Part shown: positions 50,222 through 60,412 of the stretch, piece by piece
Layout: every line of letters starts with the position of its first letter
How positions within the stretch are numbered: the stretch's first letter is position 1
NCBI RefSeq assembly: GCF_900100045.1
Contig: NZ_FNEA01000010.1
Location: 118,679-182,678 of the forward strand
From: Paracoccus denitrificans
GTDB lineage: Bacteria; Pseudomonadota; Alphaproteobacteria; Rhodobacterales; Rhodobacteraceae
Reading direction: 5' to 3'
DNA: 64,000 bases
Translations under genes and position numbers: made by a program
The notes under the pieces: model-generated
What the model was told of the DNA's origin: nothing
Database searches by the model: none
Seen by the model: only the letters and a program-made list of their open reading frames with translations

Positions 50222-50305
50222 ATGATCGACGATCCTTCCGAAAGGCGCCGCCGGCTGCGCCAAGCTGTCCTCCGGCATTCCCCTGATCCGAGCGAGCCCC
50301 TTTGA
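50222..50305 (+). CDS. Possible small protein coupled to the CNNM/CBS gene
   Basis: A 27-codon frame (MIDDPSERRRRLRQAVLRHS, then seven residues) ends in TGATG with the next gene, the spacing of translational coupling. It could also start further upstream at 50117 or 50069. The ribosome binding site is weak and the sequence is Arg-rich without known domain, so it may be a chance frame. It lies in the 301-bp gap between the divergent patatin and CNNM/CBS genes, which shows no other clear feature. Confidence 0.25.
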   Translation: MIDDPSERRRRLRQAVLRHSPDPSEPL

Positions 50306-51582
50306 TGTGGATCGAAGTCCTTGTCGTCCTTGTCCTGACCCTGTTGAACGGGCTGCTGGCCATGTCGGAACTGGCCATCGTTTCGGCCCGCCCGGCCCGG
50401 CTGAAGGTTCTGGCCGAGCGCGGCGACCGAGGCGCCGCCACCGCCCTGCAACTGGGCGAGGACCCGGGGCGGTTCCTGTCCTCGGTCCAGATCGGCATCA
50501 CGCTGGTCGGCATCCTGTCGGGCGCATTCTCCGGTGCGACGCTGGGCGCGCGGCTGGCGGGGGCGCTGCCGGGCTGGGGCGTGCCGCCCTCGCTGGCGCA
50601 GCCCCTGGGCATGGGCGGCGTGGTCGTCGCCATCACCTATCTGTCGCTGATCGTGGGCGAACTGGTGCCCAAGCAATTGGCGCTGAAGGCGCCCGAGCGG
50701 GTTGCGGCCCGCGTGGCGCCCCTGATGCTGGCCATCTCGCGCGGGGCGGCGCCGCTGGTCTGGCTGCTCGACCGTTCGGGCAAGCTGGTGCTGGCCGCGC
50801 TGGGACAATCGGGCGAGGACAGGCAGACCATCAGCGACGAAGAGATCAAGCTGGTCATCTCGGAGGCCGAGACCGCGGGCGTCATGCACCGGGCCGAGAC
50901 CGAGATGATCGCCGGCGTCATGCGCATCGCCGACCGCAGCGCGCGCGGGCTGATGACGCCGCGGCGCGAGATCGAGGCGGTCGATGTCGGCGACAGCTGG
51001 GAAGAGATGGCGCGCAAGTTCCGCGACGGCCGCCGCACCCGCTTGCCGGTCAGCGACGGCGATCCGAACAACCTGATCGGCGTGATCGCCAGCGTGGATC
51101 TGATGTCGCAAAGCCGGGCCGAGGCGGTGGACCTGCGCGAGGTGATGCAGCCCGCGCCGATCATCCCCGAGACCATGGATGCGCCCGAGGTCATTGCGCG
51201 CCTGCGCGCCGCGCCGGGGCAGATGCTGCTGGTCTATGACGAATACGGCCATTTCGAGGGCGTGGTGACGCCGATGGACGTGCTGGAGGCGATCACCGGC
51301 GAATTCGCCGGGCTCGACGACGACGAGCCGAAGCTGGTCGAGCGCGAGGACGGCAGCCTGCTGGTGGCCGGCTGGATGCCGGTCGACGAATTCGCCGACC
51401 GGCTTTCGGTGCCGCTGGACGAGGATCGCGACTTTTCCACCGTCGCGGGGCTGGTGCTGGATCTGGCCGGCCGGCTGCCGCAGGCGGGCGACCGCGTGGA
51501 TTGGCAGGGCTGGCGCATCGAGGTTGTGGACATGGACCATCGCCGCATCGACAAGTTGCTGGTCCAGCGCCTGCCGGCCTGA
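50305..51582 (+). CDS. CNNM/CorC-type membrane protein with CBS pair (hemolysin family)
   Basis: A 425-aa protein: an N-terminal DUF21/CNNM membrane domain (about residues 1-185, with FLSSVQIGITLVGILSG and VGELVPKQLALKAPE), two CBS domains (about 205-330; RLPVSDGDPNNLIGV, LLVYDEYGHFEGVVT) and a C-terminal CorC_HlyC domain (about 340-425). Related proteins move or sense Mg2+ or Co2+; the hemolysin label is historic. The ATG at 50305 was preferred over the TTG three bases before it. Confidence 0.88.
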   Translation: MWIEVLVVLVLTLLNGLLAMSELAIVSARPARLKVLAERGDRGAATALQLGEDPGRFLSSVQIGITLVGILSGAFSGATLGARLAGALPGWGVPPSLAQPLGMGGVVVAITYLSLIVGELVPKQLALKAPERVAARVAPLMLAISRGAAPLVWLLDRSGKLVLAALGQSGEDRQTISDEEIKLVISEAETAGVMHRAETEMIAGVMRIADRSARGLMTPRREIEAVDVGDSWEEMARKFRDGRRTRLPVSDGDPNNLIGVIASVDLMSQSRAEAVDLREVMQPAPIIPETMDAPEVIARLRAAPGQMLLVYDEYGHFEGVVTPMDVLEAITGEFAGLDDDEPKLVEREDGSLLVAGWMPVDEFADRLSVPLDEDRDFSTVAGLVLDLAGRLPQAGDRVDWQGWRIEVVDMDHRRIDKLLVQRLPA

Positions 51583-51663
51583 TCCGCTGGCCCCGGGGTC
51601 GCGGCCAAGCCCGCAAGAAAAACGGGTGCTTGTGATTTTCCGCAGGGTTGATAACCTTGCGTT

Positions 51664-52647
51664 ATGAATTTCACCCTGCGCCAGATCACCTATTTCCTGG
51701 CCGTCGCCCGGCTTGGCAATTTCGGTCGCGCCGCCGAGACGGTGCATGTCTCGCAGCCGGGCCTGTCCAGCCAGATCGCCCAGCTCGAGGCGCGGCTGGG
51801 CGGGACGCTGTTCGAACGCGGCGCCGGCGCAGGTCCGGTGCGGCTGACCGCGCTGGGAGAGCGGCTGCTGCCGGTGGCGCAGGAACTGATCGACACCGCC
51901 AAGCGGCTGGATGCGCTGGCGCGGGCCGGGCGCTCGCCCCTGTCGGGGCGGCTGCGGCTGGCGATCATCCCGACGGTTGCGCCCTATCTGATCCCGCATC
52001 TGGTGCCGGCCCTGCGCGCCAACCACCCGACGCTGGACCTGGAAATGCACGAGATCGCCACCGACGAGGTGATCTCGGGCGTGCTGAGCCATCGTTTCGA
52101 TGTCGGGATCATGGCCCTGCCGGTCAGTGAGCCGGGCATCGAGGCCGAGGCGGTGCTGCGCGACGCCTTCCTGGTCGCGCTGCCGGGCGGCGACACCAGC
52201 TTTCTTTCCGGCTCCGCCCATCCCGAGAGCATCGAGGCCGACCGCTTGCTGCTGCTGGCCGACGGCCATTGCCTGCGCGATCAGGCGCTGGAGGTCTGCG
52301 GCATGCGCAGCCCGCGCCGCAAGCTGAACCTGGAAGCGTCCTCGATGGCCACGCTGATGCGGATGGTGGCCAGCGGCATGGGCATGACGCTGATCCCCCG
52401 GCTGGCGCTGGCCGACGAGAACCGCGACGGCCGGCTGCGCATCGTGCCCTTTACCGAGCCCGCGCCCTCGCGCGATCTGGCCGTGGTCTGGCGCCGCAAC
52501 GCCGAGGCAGAGACGGATGCGCGGACCCTGGCAGAGGCGGTGCGCGGCCTTGCCCCGGTGCTGGGGATCGAGCCGATTGCCCGCCCCGCGCCCGGCTTGC
52601 CCCCAAAGGAGCCGGTGCGGCGCCGGGTCACCGCAGGACGATCTTGA
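51664..52647 (+). CDS. oxyR: OxyR, peroxide-sensing LysR regulator
   Basis: A 327-aa LysR-type regulator with an N-terminal helix-turn-helix (about 1-60: LRQITYFLAVARLGNFGRAAE..). The effector domain carries two cysteines, C203 and C212, in LADGHCLRDQALEVC. The motif and nine-residue spacing match the disulfide pair of E. coli OxyR (C199/C208), so it should sense hydrogen peroxide. No catalase or peroxidase gene is adjacent in the window. Its last 20 bp overlap the convergent tonB gene. Confidence 0.9.
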   Translation: MNFTLRQITYFLAVARLGNFGRAAETVHVSQPGLSSQIAQLEARLGGTLFERGAGAGPVRLTALGERLLPVAQELIDTAKRLDALARAGRSPLSGRLRLAIIPTVAPYLIPHLVPALRANHPTLDLEMHEIATDEVISGVLSHRFDVGIMALPVSEPGIEAEAVLRDAFLVALPGGDTSFLSGSAHPESIEADRLLLLADGHCLRDQALEVCGMRSPRRKLNLEASSMATLMRMVASGMGMTLIPRLALADENRDGRLRIVPFTEPAPSRDLAVVWRRNAEAETDARTLAEAVRGLAPVLGIEPIARPAPGLPPKEPVRRRVTAGRS

Positions 52648-53476
52648 CCGGCAGCACCAGCGAGGTGGTCTGTCCCGAGGGCGGTGCCGGCAGGCGCGGC
52701 ATGCGCGAAGCCTGACGGTTCAGCGCCGAGTCGATGCTCGCGTCCCCGGTCGAACTGGCCAGCGAGGCTCCGGCCACGCGACCGCTGGGATCGACGCTGA
52801 AGCGCACGGTCACGGTCATGGTGCCGCCGCGCCCGCTGAAGCGGGTGCGCTGCATGTGGCGCGCCACCGCGGACTGCACCTTGGATTGCCAGCTTGCCAC
52901 CTGTCGCGGGCTGGGCGTGCCGACCTGGCCCTGCGGTGCGGCGGTGCGCTCGGATTGCGGCGCCCGGACCTGGGTCGTCCGCTGGCGGGCCGGCTGCTCT
53001 TCCGGCGCCTTTTCCTTTTTCTCGCGCTTTTTCGGCTCGGGCTGCTTTTCGACGACCTTGGGTTCGGGCTCCGGCTCACGTTCGGGGCGCTCGGGGGGGC
53101 GTTCGGATTTTTGCAGCACCACCGCGTCGGGCGGCGGCGGGAACAGCGAGTTCATGTCCGCCAGCGGCTCCAGCTCCTCAAGCGGCGGCATGGCGAGTTC
53201 CGGTTCGGGCTCCGGCTCCGGCTCTGGTTCGGGTTCCGGCTCCGGCTCGGGTTCCGCCTCGGCCATTTCGGGGGTTTCGGCTTCGTCCGGCGGGGCGGCG
53301 GCCTCGGGCATCGGCGCCAGCTCGACGAAGACGGGATCGGGCAGGCCGGGGGGTGCCGCGGCTTCGGCGCGTTGCAGGATCCACAGCGCGCCTCCCATAT
53401 GCGCGGCCAGGGCCACCGCCGCAGCGGTGCCCCATAATGCGCTTTCGCGCAGGGCCGAGGAAGGCTTCCAACTCAT
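52628..53476 (-). CDS. tonB: TonB energy transducer
   Basis: A 282-aa TonB-family protein. An N-terminal membrane anchor (about residues 13-33) is followed by a Pro-rich periplasmic region with a 19-residue Glu-Pro tract (53198-53254) and further PPERPEREPEPEP and Lys-rich stretches. The C-terminal TonB domain (about 195-282: VTVRFSVDPSGRVAGASLASSTGDASID) ends with VKIVLR. It couples the ExbB/ExbD proton motor to outer-membrane receptors for iron-siderophores or other large ligands. The start overlaps exbD by 4 bp. Confidence 0.92.
   Translation of the reverse strand: MSWKPSSALRESALWGTAAAVALAAHMGGALWILQRAEAAAPPGLPDPVFVELAPMPEAAAPPDEAETPEMAEAEPEPEPEPEPEPEPEPEPELAMPPLEELEPLADMNSLFPPPPDAVVLQKSERPPERPEREPEPEPKVVEKQPEPKKREKKEKAPEEQPARQRTTQVRAPQSERTAAPQGQVGTPSPRQVASWQSKVQSAVARHMQRTRFSGRGGTMTVTVRFSVDPSGRVAGASLASSTGDASIDSALNRQASRMPRLPAPPSGQTTSLVLPVKIVLR
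53198..53254 (-). repeat. Hexanucleotide Glu-Pro repeat in tonB
   Basis: Nineteen alternating Glu/Pro codons encode an EP tract in tonB. At DNA level this is an imperfect 6-bp tandem repeat, which can expand or contract by slippage without shifting frame. Confidence 0.85.
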
Positions 53477-54036
53477 GGCGTGGGTGCTCCTCCGCTGGTC
53501 GGGGTCGATGCGGTCTGGGCGGGTGCGGGCGCGGCAGGTGCCGGCGCTGCTGCCGCACCCGGCGCGGGCGCCGGTTCGGCGCCGGTCGGGGATGCGGGGT
53601 CGAGGGCGGCCCCGGCCCCGGTGGTTTCAAGCCCCACCAGCGCGATCTTCAGATAGCCGGTTTCGCGCAGGGTATTCATGACGCCCATCAGGTCGCCATA
53701 GGACACGTCCTTGTCGGCGCGCAGGAAGATGCGTTCCTCGCGGTTGTTTTCGGTGGCGGTGGCCAGTGCCGCGGCCAGGCCACCTGCGGGCACGTCCTCG
53801 TTGCCGATGGCCAGCGTCAGGTCGGGCTTGACCGTGATATAGACCGGCTGGTCGGGCCGTTGCGCTGGCGTCGCGTTCGAGATCGGCAGGTCCACGTTCA
53901 CATCCACCGTGGCCAGCGGCGCCGCCACCATGAAGATGATCAGCAGCACCAGCATCACGTCGATGAAGGGCGTGACGTTGATCTCGTGGTTCTCGACCAG
54001 ATCGTCGCCTTGGGTTTCGCGGATGCCGCCGGCCAT
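53473..54036 (-). CDS. exbD: ExbD, TonB-system proton channel subunit
   Basis: A 187-aa ExbD/TolR-family protein with the proton-relay aspartate D26 in INVTPFIDVMLVLL and a periplasmic domain to about residue 140. An Ala/Pro-rich tail of about 45 residues (with PAPAPGAAAAPAPAAPAP) follows, which is unusual for the family. Lies 3 bp after exbB and overlaps tonB. Iron supply through TonB is suggested by the ferric-reductase gene upstream. Confidence 0.93.
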   Translation of the reverse strand: MAGGIRETQGDDLVENHEINVTPFIDVMLVLLIIFMVAAPLATVDVNVDLPISNATPAQRPDQPVYITVKPDLTLAIGNEDVPAGGLAAALATATENNREERIFLRADKDVSYGDLMGVMNTLRETGYLKIALVGLETTGAGAALDPASPTGAEPAPAPGAAAAPAPAAPAPAQTASTPTSGGAPTP

Positions 54037-54039
54037 GGC

Positions 54040-55272
<1,233 letters not shown>

Positions 55273-55370
55273 GGCGATCCTTATAGTTCCGGCATTCGGT
55301 CCGTCCGCATCTTGCTGGGGCGCGGCGCATGTCATGCATGCCGCCAGCCCTTTGGCCGCGGTTTGGGGCT

Positions 55371-55399
55371 CGTATCGATCACCAAGGTAAAATTGTCAA
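55371..55399 (-). promoter_or_regulatory. Likely exbB-exbD-tonB promoter
   Basis: On the minus strand a perfect TTGACA -35 box (55394-55399), a 17-bp spacer and GATACG (55371-55376) precede exbB by about 100 bp. The good -35 and exact spacing support it. I see no certain iron-box (Fur, Irr or RirA) in the gap. Confidence 0.55.
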
Positions 55400-55425
55400 C
55401 TATTCCGCGGTCCGTCCGCCGGGCT

Positions 55426-56463
55426 TTATGCCGACCAATAGGCCGCCAGATGGCTGCGGGCTTTATCGTGGCCAAGCGTTTCCAGCATCAGGGCACGGAT
55501 CGAGGCGATGCCGGATTTCTCTGCCGCCATCCACAGATAGCTGTCGGGCGGGGGCGGCTCGGTACGCAGCAGCGCGCAAAGCGCGGCCGTTCCGCCGGGC
55601 AGGTGGCGAAAGCGGAAGCCCGCGGGCCGGGGCAGCGGATAGTCCGCTTGCGCGCCAAGCAGCCAGACCTCGCCCTGGGCCTGAGCGGCACGCGATTCGA
55701 GGATGCGGGCAATGGCGGGATAGGCGGTCTCGTCCCCCGCAAGCATCAGGCGCGCGACCTGCGGGATGCCGCCGCCGCTGGGGCCGGCAAGGCCGATGCG
55801 CGTGCCGGCAGGCGCGGTGCGCGCCCAATGTGCCGCCCGCCCGCCGGCATGGTCGAAAACGTCCAGGTCCAGCCAGCCTGCATCGGCGTCGATGCGGCGC
55901 ACGGTATAGACCGGGCGGTGCAGCGCCTTGTCGCCCTTTGGCCAGACGATCTGGCCGTTCGCGCCGATATGCGGCCATTCGGGCGCAGCGTCTCGGGACC
56001 GGGGCAGCACCAGCCGGAAATGGATCGAATCCCCGCCGGCAAGGCGGTGCAGGTCGGGCGCGGCCAGCCGCACGCGCAGGAAGCCGGGGCAGAGCGGCCG
56101 GACGCCGGCGACCTGGGCGAAGCTGAAATTCCCCGGCAACTGGCCGGCATCCGCGGCCGAGGGCCAGCGCAGCGCCGCTGCCGCCCCGGGCAGGTGATGC
56201 GCCAGATGCTCCGAGATCGCCTGCTGCATCGCATCCAGCCATTCGGCGCGATGTGCCCGGGCAAAGACCAGCACGCCGTCGCCGCGCCGCTTGGCGCCAA
56301 ACTCGCCCATCTCGACCTGGCACCAGATCGAGCGGCCATGGCCGGTATGCAGGTCCAGCCCGTGTTCCCGGGCCTCGTCGCGGATCAGCCGCTCGATGGG
56401 CGCGAAGTCCTGTTCGGGCAGCAGGGCCTCGGACTGGAACTCGGGCAGGGGGGTGATGCGCAT
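55426..56463 (-). CDS. Siderophore-interacting ferric reductase (SIP family, DUF2218 fusion)
   Basis: A 345-aa protein with an N-terminal DUF2218 domain (about residues 1-100), an FAD-binding region (about 105-225, with RPVYTVRRID as the flavin motif) and the SIP NAD(P)H-binding domain (about 230-345: LMLAGDETAYPAIARILE). Such enzymes reduce Fe3+-siderophores in the cytoplasm to release iron. Position upstream of exbB-exbD-tonB fits iron uptake. It is separated from exbB by 153 bp holding a promoter, so it is probably a separate unit. No receptor or siderophore-synthesis gene is in view. Confidence 0.88.
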   Translation of the reverse strand: MRITPLPEFQSEALLPEQDFAPIERLIRDEAREHGLDLHTGHGRSIWCQVEMGEFGAKRRGDGVLVFARAHRAEWLDAMQQAISEHLAHHLPGAAAALRWPSAADAGQLPGNFSFAQVAGVRPLCPGFLRVRLAAPDLHRLAGGDSIHFRLVLPRSRDAAPEWPHIGANGQIVWPKGDKALHRPVYTVRRIDADAGWLDLDVFDHAGGRAAHWARTAPAGTRIGLAGPSGGGIPQVARLMLAGDETAYPAIARILESRAAQAQGEVWLLGAQADYPLPRPAGFRFRHLPGGTAALCALLRTEPPPPDSYLWMAAEKSGIASIRALMLETLGHDKARSHLAAYWSA

Positions 56464-56523
56464 CGGTCGCCTTTCATGCCTTCGGGGGCAAAGGTCGGGT
56501 ATCCGGCGCGATGCTGCAAGGGC

Positions 56524-57696
56524 TCATGCGAGCCGGGCGATCTCGGCCGCCGCAGCCTCCAGCGCGCCCTTGCCATGCGGGATGGACAGCGCGGCCATCC
56601 CGGCCTCGATCACGGCCAGCACGCCCAGAAGCTGATGGGCATTGGCATGGCCCATATGCGCGATGCGCAGCGCGTTGTCGGGATCGGGGGCGCCAAGGCC
56701 GATGCCCAGCGTGACCCCCGCCTTGGCGGCGGTCCATTCGCGCAGGGCGGCGGCATTCGGAAGGCGGGCCGCGGTGACGGAACGGGCACGACCGGCGGGA
56801 TCGGCGATCAGCGGGCCGATGCCATGGCCGCCCGCACCCCAGTGGTCCAGTGCCGCCCAAGTCGCCTGCGCCAGCCCCTCGTGCCGCGCCCATGCGGCGG
56901 GCAGGGTTTCCTCGTCCAGCAAGATATGCAGCGCCTCGTTCAGGCCGAAGATGTGCTGAACGGGCGGCGTGCCGCCCCAGAACTGCCAGAGCTCCTCTGC
57001 CTCGGCGCGCGGGGTCCAGTCCCAATAGGGCGTGGCAAGGCCGCTGCGCGCCCGCGCCTTCACCCGGTCCGAGAACCAGACGAAGGTCAGGCCCGGCGGC
57101 ACCATCAGCCCCTTCTGGCTGGCCGAGACCAGCAGATCGACGCCCCATTCGTCCATCCGCATCGGCTCGCAGCCCAGCGAGGCGATGGCATCGACGGCCA
57201 GGAAGACGGGATGGTCGCCCATGGCGGCGCGCAGGGCGGGAATGTCGGCGCGGGCGGAGCTTGCGGTATCGACCTGGCAGACCAGCACCGCCCGGATCCG
57301 CCCCTCGCGGTCCTGCGCCAGTCGGTCGGCCAGGCGCTGCGGATCGGGGGGCGCGAGGTCGAAATCCAGCTCCTCGACCTCGATCCCCAGCGCGCGGGCC
57401 GAGGCGGCCCAGCTGCGGCCGAAATGGCCCGAGACCAGCGCCAGGGCCCGCTCGCCCCGGTCGAGCAGGTTGACATTGGCCGCCTCCCAGCCGGCATGGC
57501 CGTTGCCGATATAGGGCGCGACATGGCCCGCGGTGCCGGCCAGCCGTTTCAGCCCGGCGATCATGGCGCGGTTCTCGGCCGCGAGTTCGGGGCCGTAGAT
57601 GTCGGGCGAGGCGCGATGCATGGCGCGCAGCACGCGGTCGGGAACGGGCGAGGGGCCGGGGATGGCAAGGACGGCGCGGCCCTGGGCAAAGCTCAT
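56524..57696 (-). CDS. Class V aminotransferase (alanine/serine-glyoxylate type)
   Basis: A 390-aa PLP enzyme of aminotransferase class V. The N-terminus has IPGPSPVPDRVLRAMHR, a typical GPSP start. The PLP-binding lysine is K195 in SASQKGLMVPPGL and the C-terminal part has GLGAPDPDNALRIAHMGH. Homologues use alanine or serine with glyoxylate; aspartate or purine-catabolic uses also occur. ATG 57696 was chosen from the conserved start; longer in-frame starts lack support. The gene ends 60 bp before the ferric-reductase gene on the same strand. Confidence 0.87.
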   Translation of the reverse strand: MSFAQGRAVLAIPGPSPVPDRVLRAMHRASPDIYGPELAAENRAMIAGLKRLAGTAGHVAPYIGNGHAGWEAANVNLLDRGERALALVSGHFGRSWAASARALGIEVEELDFDLAPPDPQRLADRLAQDREGRIRAVLVCQVDTASSARADIPALRAAMGDHPVFLAVDAIASLGCEPMRMDEWGVDLLVSASQKGLMVPPGLTFVWFSDRVKARARSGLATPYWDWTPRAEAEELWQFWGGTPPVQHIFGLNEALHILLDEETLPAAWARHEGLAQATWAALDHWGAGGHGIGPLIADPAGRARSVTAARLPNAAALREWTAAKAGVTLGIGLGAPDPDNALRIAHMGHANAHQLLGVLAVIEAGMAALSIPHGKGALEAAAAEIARLA

Positions 57697-57802
57697 GGAA
57701 AATGCCTTTCGACTGATGCGCCATCGGTAGGACGACCCCCGCGCAAGGTCAACGGGCGCGCGCGGTGCCAGGCGGCGGAGCCGGCGCCGGTTCCACGGTT
57801 GC

Positions 57803-57829
57803 AGGAGTATTTGGGGAACGAAGAAGCGC
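57803..57829. repeat. Interspersed intergenic repeat, copy 2
   Basis: AGGAGTATTTGGGGAACGAA, then GAAGCGC, lies in the 260-bp gap between the divergent aminotransferase and exporter genes. It is the counterpart of 47608-47636. The rest of this gap shows no gene I can support. Confidence 0.55.
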
Positions 57830-57956
57830 AGGGCCGTCGCATGCGGGTTGGGTGCCGGTGGCGGGCAGACGGTGGTGGCGGGCACGGGGTGGCAGCGGGT
57901 TGCCCCCGAGCGGCTTGCGGCTTATCCCTTGGCCTGACCGAATTTCCGGGGGTGCG

Positions 57957-59696
57957 ATGGCGGACAGGATTCACAGGACGGCCAATCTGTTCGCCCGCAT
58001 GTGGCGCGACTATCTGCACCCCTATTCCGGGCGCATCCTGCTGGCGCTGCTGTTCCTTGTCATCGAGGGTTCGACGCTGGGCCTGCTCAGCTGGATGCTG
58101 AAGCCGCTGTTCGACCGGGTCTTCGTCGGCGGCGACACCGATGCGATCTGGTGGGTCGGCGGCGTCATCTTTGCGCTGTTCCTGATCCGCGCCGCGACCT
58201 TCGTCATCAACCGCAGCCTGATGACCTCGGTCTCGCTGGCGGTCTCGACCAGCATGCAGACGGATCTCTTGCGCCATATCATGGTGCTGGACGGAGGCTT
58301 CTTCCAGCAGAACCCCCCCGGTGCGCTGATCGAGCGGGTGCAGGGCGATTCCATCGCCGTGCAGGGGGTCTGGTCGACCTTCATCGCCGGGGCCGGGCGG
58401 GACATGGTCTCGCTGGTGTCGCTGTTCGGCGTGGCGTTGGCCGTCGATCCCTGGTGGACCATGGCGGCGGTGGTGGGTGCGCCGCTTCTGATCCTGCCGA
58501 CGCTGGTGGTGCAGCGCTATATCCGGCGCAAGATGCGGCAGAACCGCGTCAATGCCAGCCAGCGCGCCACCCGGCTGGACGAGGTGCTGCACGGCATCAA
58601 CGCCGTCAAGCTGAACCGGATGGAGGATTACCAGGCCGGCCGCTTTGCCCAGATCGTCACCCGCATCCGCCAGGCCGAGGTCAAGATGTCGGGCATCGGC
58701 GCCACGGTGCCGGCGCTGGTCGACGTCGTGACCGGGCTGGGCTTCATCGGCGTCCTGGCGCTGGGCGGGGCCGAAGTGACGCGGGGCGAGCGCACGGTGG
58801 GCGACTTCATGTCCTTTTTCACCGCCATGGCGCTGGCCTTCCAGCCGCTGCGCCGGCTGGGGGCCTTGACCGGCACCTGGCAGATCGCGGCGGCAAGCCT
58901 GGAACGCATCTATGCCGTGCTGGACATGCGGCCCACCATCGTCTCGGGTCCGCGGCGCGAGCCGCCGCCCGACACCACCATCCGCTTTGCGGACGTGCGG
59001 CTGGCCTATGACAACCATCCGGTGCTGAACGGGCTGAGCTTCACCGCCGAGGCGGGCAAGACCACGGCGCTGGTCGGGCCTTCGGGGGCGGGGAAATCCA
59101 CGGTCTTCAACCTGCTGACGCGGCTTATCGACCCCGAATCGGGGCAGATCACGCTGGGCGGCGTGCCCCTGCGCGAGTTCGACCTGGGGGTGCTGCGCGA
59201 CCAGTTTTCGACCGTGAGCCAGGACGCGGCGCTGTTCGACGAGACCCTGCGCGAGAACATCCTGCTGGGCCGCGAACAGGACGACGAGGCGCTGCGCCGC
59301 GCAATCGTCGCCGCCCATGTCGCCGATTTCACCGATGCGCTGCCCATGGGGCTGGACACGCCGGCCGGGCCGCGCGGCTCGGCGCTGTCGGGCGGGCAGC
59401 GCCAGCGCGTCGCCATCGCCCGCGCCGTTTTGCGCAATGCGCCGGTCCTGCTTCTGGACGAGGCGACGAGTGCGCTGGATGCGCAAAGCGAGCGGGTGGT
59501 GCAGCAGGCGCTGGACGAGCTGTCGGCCGGGCGCACGACGCTGGTCATCGCGCACCGGCTGTCGACCGTGCGGCAGGCCGACAAGATCGTGGTTGTCGAT
59601 GCCGGCCGGGTTGTCGAAGAGGGCGATCACGACCAACTCATGGCGCAGGGCGGTGCCTATGCCGCGCTGGTCAGGTTGCAATTCGGAGAAGAGTGA
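57957..59696 (+). CDS. MsbA-like ABC exporter (lipid/drug type)
   Basis: A 579-aa half-transporter: a six-helix membrane domain (about residues 20-320) and an ATPase domain with Walker A GPSGAGKST at 374-382, signature [14 protein letters not shown] near 477 and Walker B VLLLDEATSALDAQ. Similar proteins export lipid A-core or lipids (MsbA) or drugs. GGGGGT precedes the ATG at 57957. Its stop overlaps the ygfZ start by ATGA, so both are coupled with dinB. Confidence 0.9.
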   Translation: MADRIHRTANLFARMWRDYLHPYSGRILLALLFLVIEGSTLGLLSWMLKPLFDRVFVGGDTDAIWWVGGVIFALFLIRAATFVINRSLMTSVSLAVSTSMQTDLLRHIMVLDGGFFQQNPPGALIERVQGDSIAVQGVWSTFIAGAGRDMVSLVSLFGVALAVDPWWTMAAVVGAPLLILPTLVVQRYIRRKMRQNRVNASQRATRLDEVLHGINAVKLNRMEDYQAGRFAQIVTRIRQAEVKMSGIGATVPALVDVVTGLGFIGVLALGGAEVTRGERTVGDFMSFFTAMALAFQPLRRLGALTGTWQIAAASLERIYAVLDMRPTIVSGPRREPPPDTTIRFADVRLAYDNHPVLNGLSFTAEAGKTTALVGPSGAGKSTVFNLLTRLIDPESGQITLGGVPLREFDLGVLRDQFSTVSQDAALFDETLRENILLGREQDDEALRRAIVAAHVADFTDALPMGLDTPAGPRGSALSGGQRQRVAIARAVLRNAPVLLLDEATSALDAQSERVVQQALDELSAGRTTLVIAHRLSTVRQADKIVVVDAGRVVEEGDHDQLMAQGGAYAALVRLQFGEE

Positions 59697-60412
59697 TGCG
59701 GCGGATTCTGGCGGTCTCGGGCGAGGATCGGGTCGAGTTCCTGCAAGGGCTGGTGACCAACAAGGTCGGCCCCGAGCCTTGCTGGGCGGCGCTGTTGACG
59801 CCGCAGGGCAAGTATCTGGCCGATTTCCTGATCGTGCCGGATGGCGAGCGGCTGCTGGTCGACGTCGATGCGCGGCTGGAGGGCGACCTGATGCGGCGGC
59901 TGTCGATGTACAAGCTGCGCTCGAAGGTCGCGCTGGAGCCGACCGACCTGACCGTGGCGCGTGGCACCGGCCCGGCGCCCGAGGGTGCGATCATGGACCC
60001 GCGGCACGACGCGCTGGGCTGGCGGCTTTACGGCGGCGAGGGGGACGACGGCAGCGACTGGGACGCGATCCGGGTCGCGCATTGCATCCCCGAAACCCTG
60101 GTCGAACTGATCCCGAACGAAACCTTCATCCTGGAGGCCGGGTTCGAGCGCCTGCACGGCGTCGATTTCCGCAAGGGCTGCTATGTCGGGCAGGAGGTCA
60201 CGGCGCGGATGAAGCACAAGACCGAATTGCGCAAGGGGCTGGTGACGGTCGGCATCGAGGGCGCGGCCCCCGTCGGCACGCCGATCCTGATGGCCGATGG
60301 GCGCGAGGTGGGCACGCTTTTCACCCAGTCGGGGGACCGCGCCATCGCCTATATGCGCTTCGACCGCATGGGTGAGGGGCTGGTGGCGGGGGATGCCCGC
60401 ATCCTGCCATGA
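59696..60412 (+). CDS. ygfZ: YgfZ/IBA57-type folate-binding Fe-S maturation protein
   Basis: A 238-aa protein of the GcvT-like YgfZ family with the hallmark KGCYVGQE at residues 160-167 (C162). It supports maturation or repair of certain iron-sulfur enzymes and tRNA-modifying proteins, using tetrahydrofolate. The ATG at 59696 overlaps the exporter stop (ATGA); a GTG three bases earlier is also possible. It overlaps dinB by 4 bp at the other end. Confidence 0.9.
   Translation: MRRILAVSGEDRVEFLQGLVTNKVGPEPCWAALLTPQGKYLADFLIVPDGERLLVDVDARLEGDLMRRLSMYKLRSKVALEPTDLTVARGTGPAPEGAIMDPRHDALGWRLYGGEGDDGSDWDAIRVAHCIPETLVELIPNETFILEAGFERLHGVDFRKGCYVGQEVTARMKHKTELRKGLVTVGIEGAAPVGTPILMADGREVGTLFTQSGDRAIAYMRFDRMGEGLVAGDARILP

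Noticed and set aside
53198..53254. Repeat array that could be mistaken for a CRISPR or tandem DNA element
   Set aside because: The 6-bp period is a Glu-Pro coding tract in frame with tonB; no spacers.
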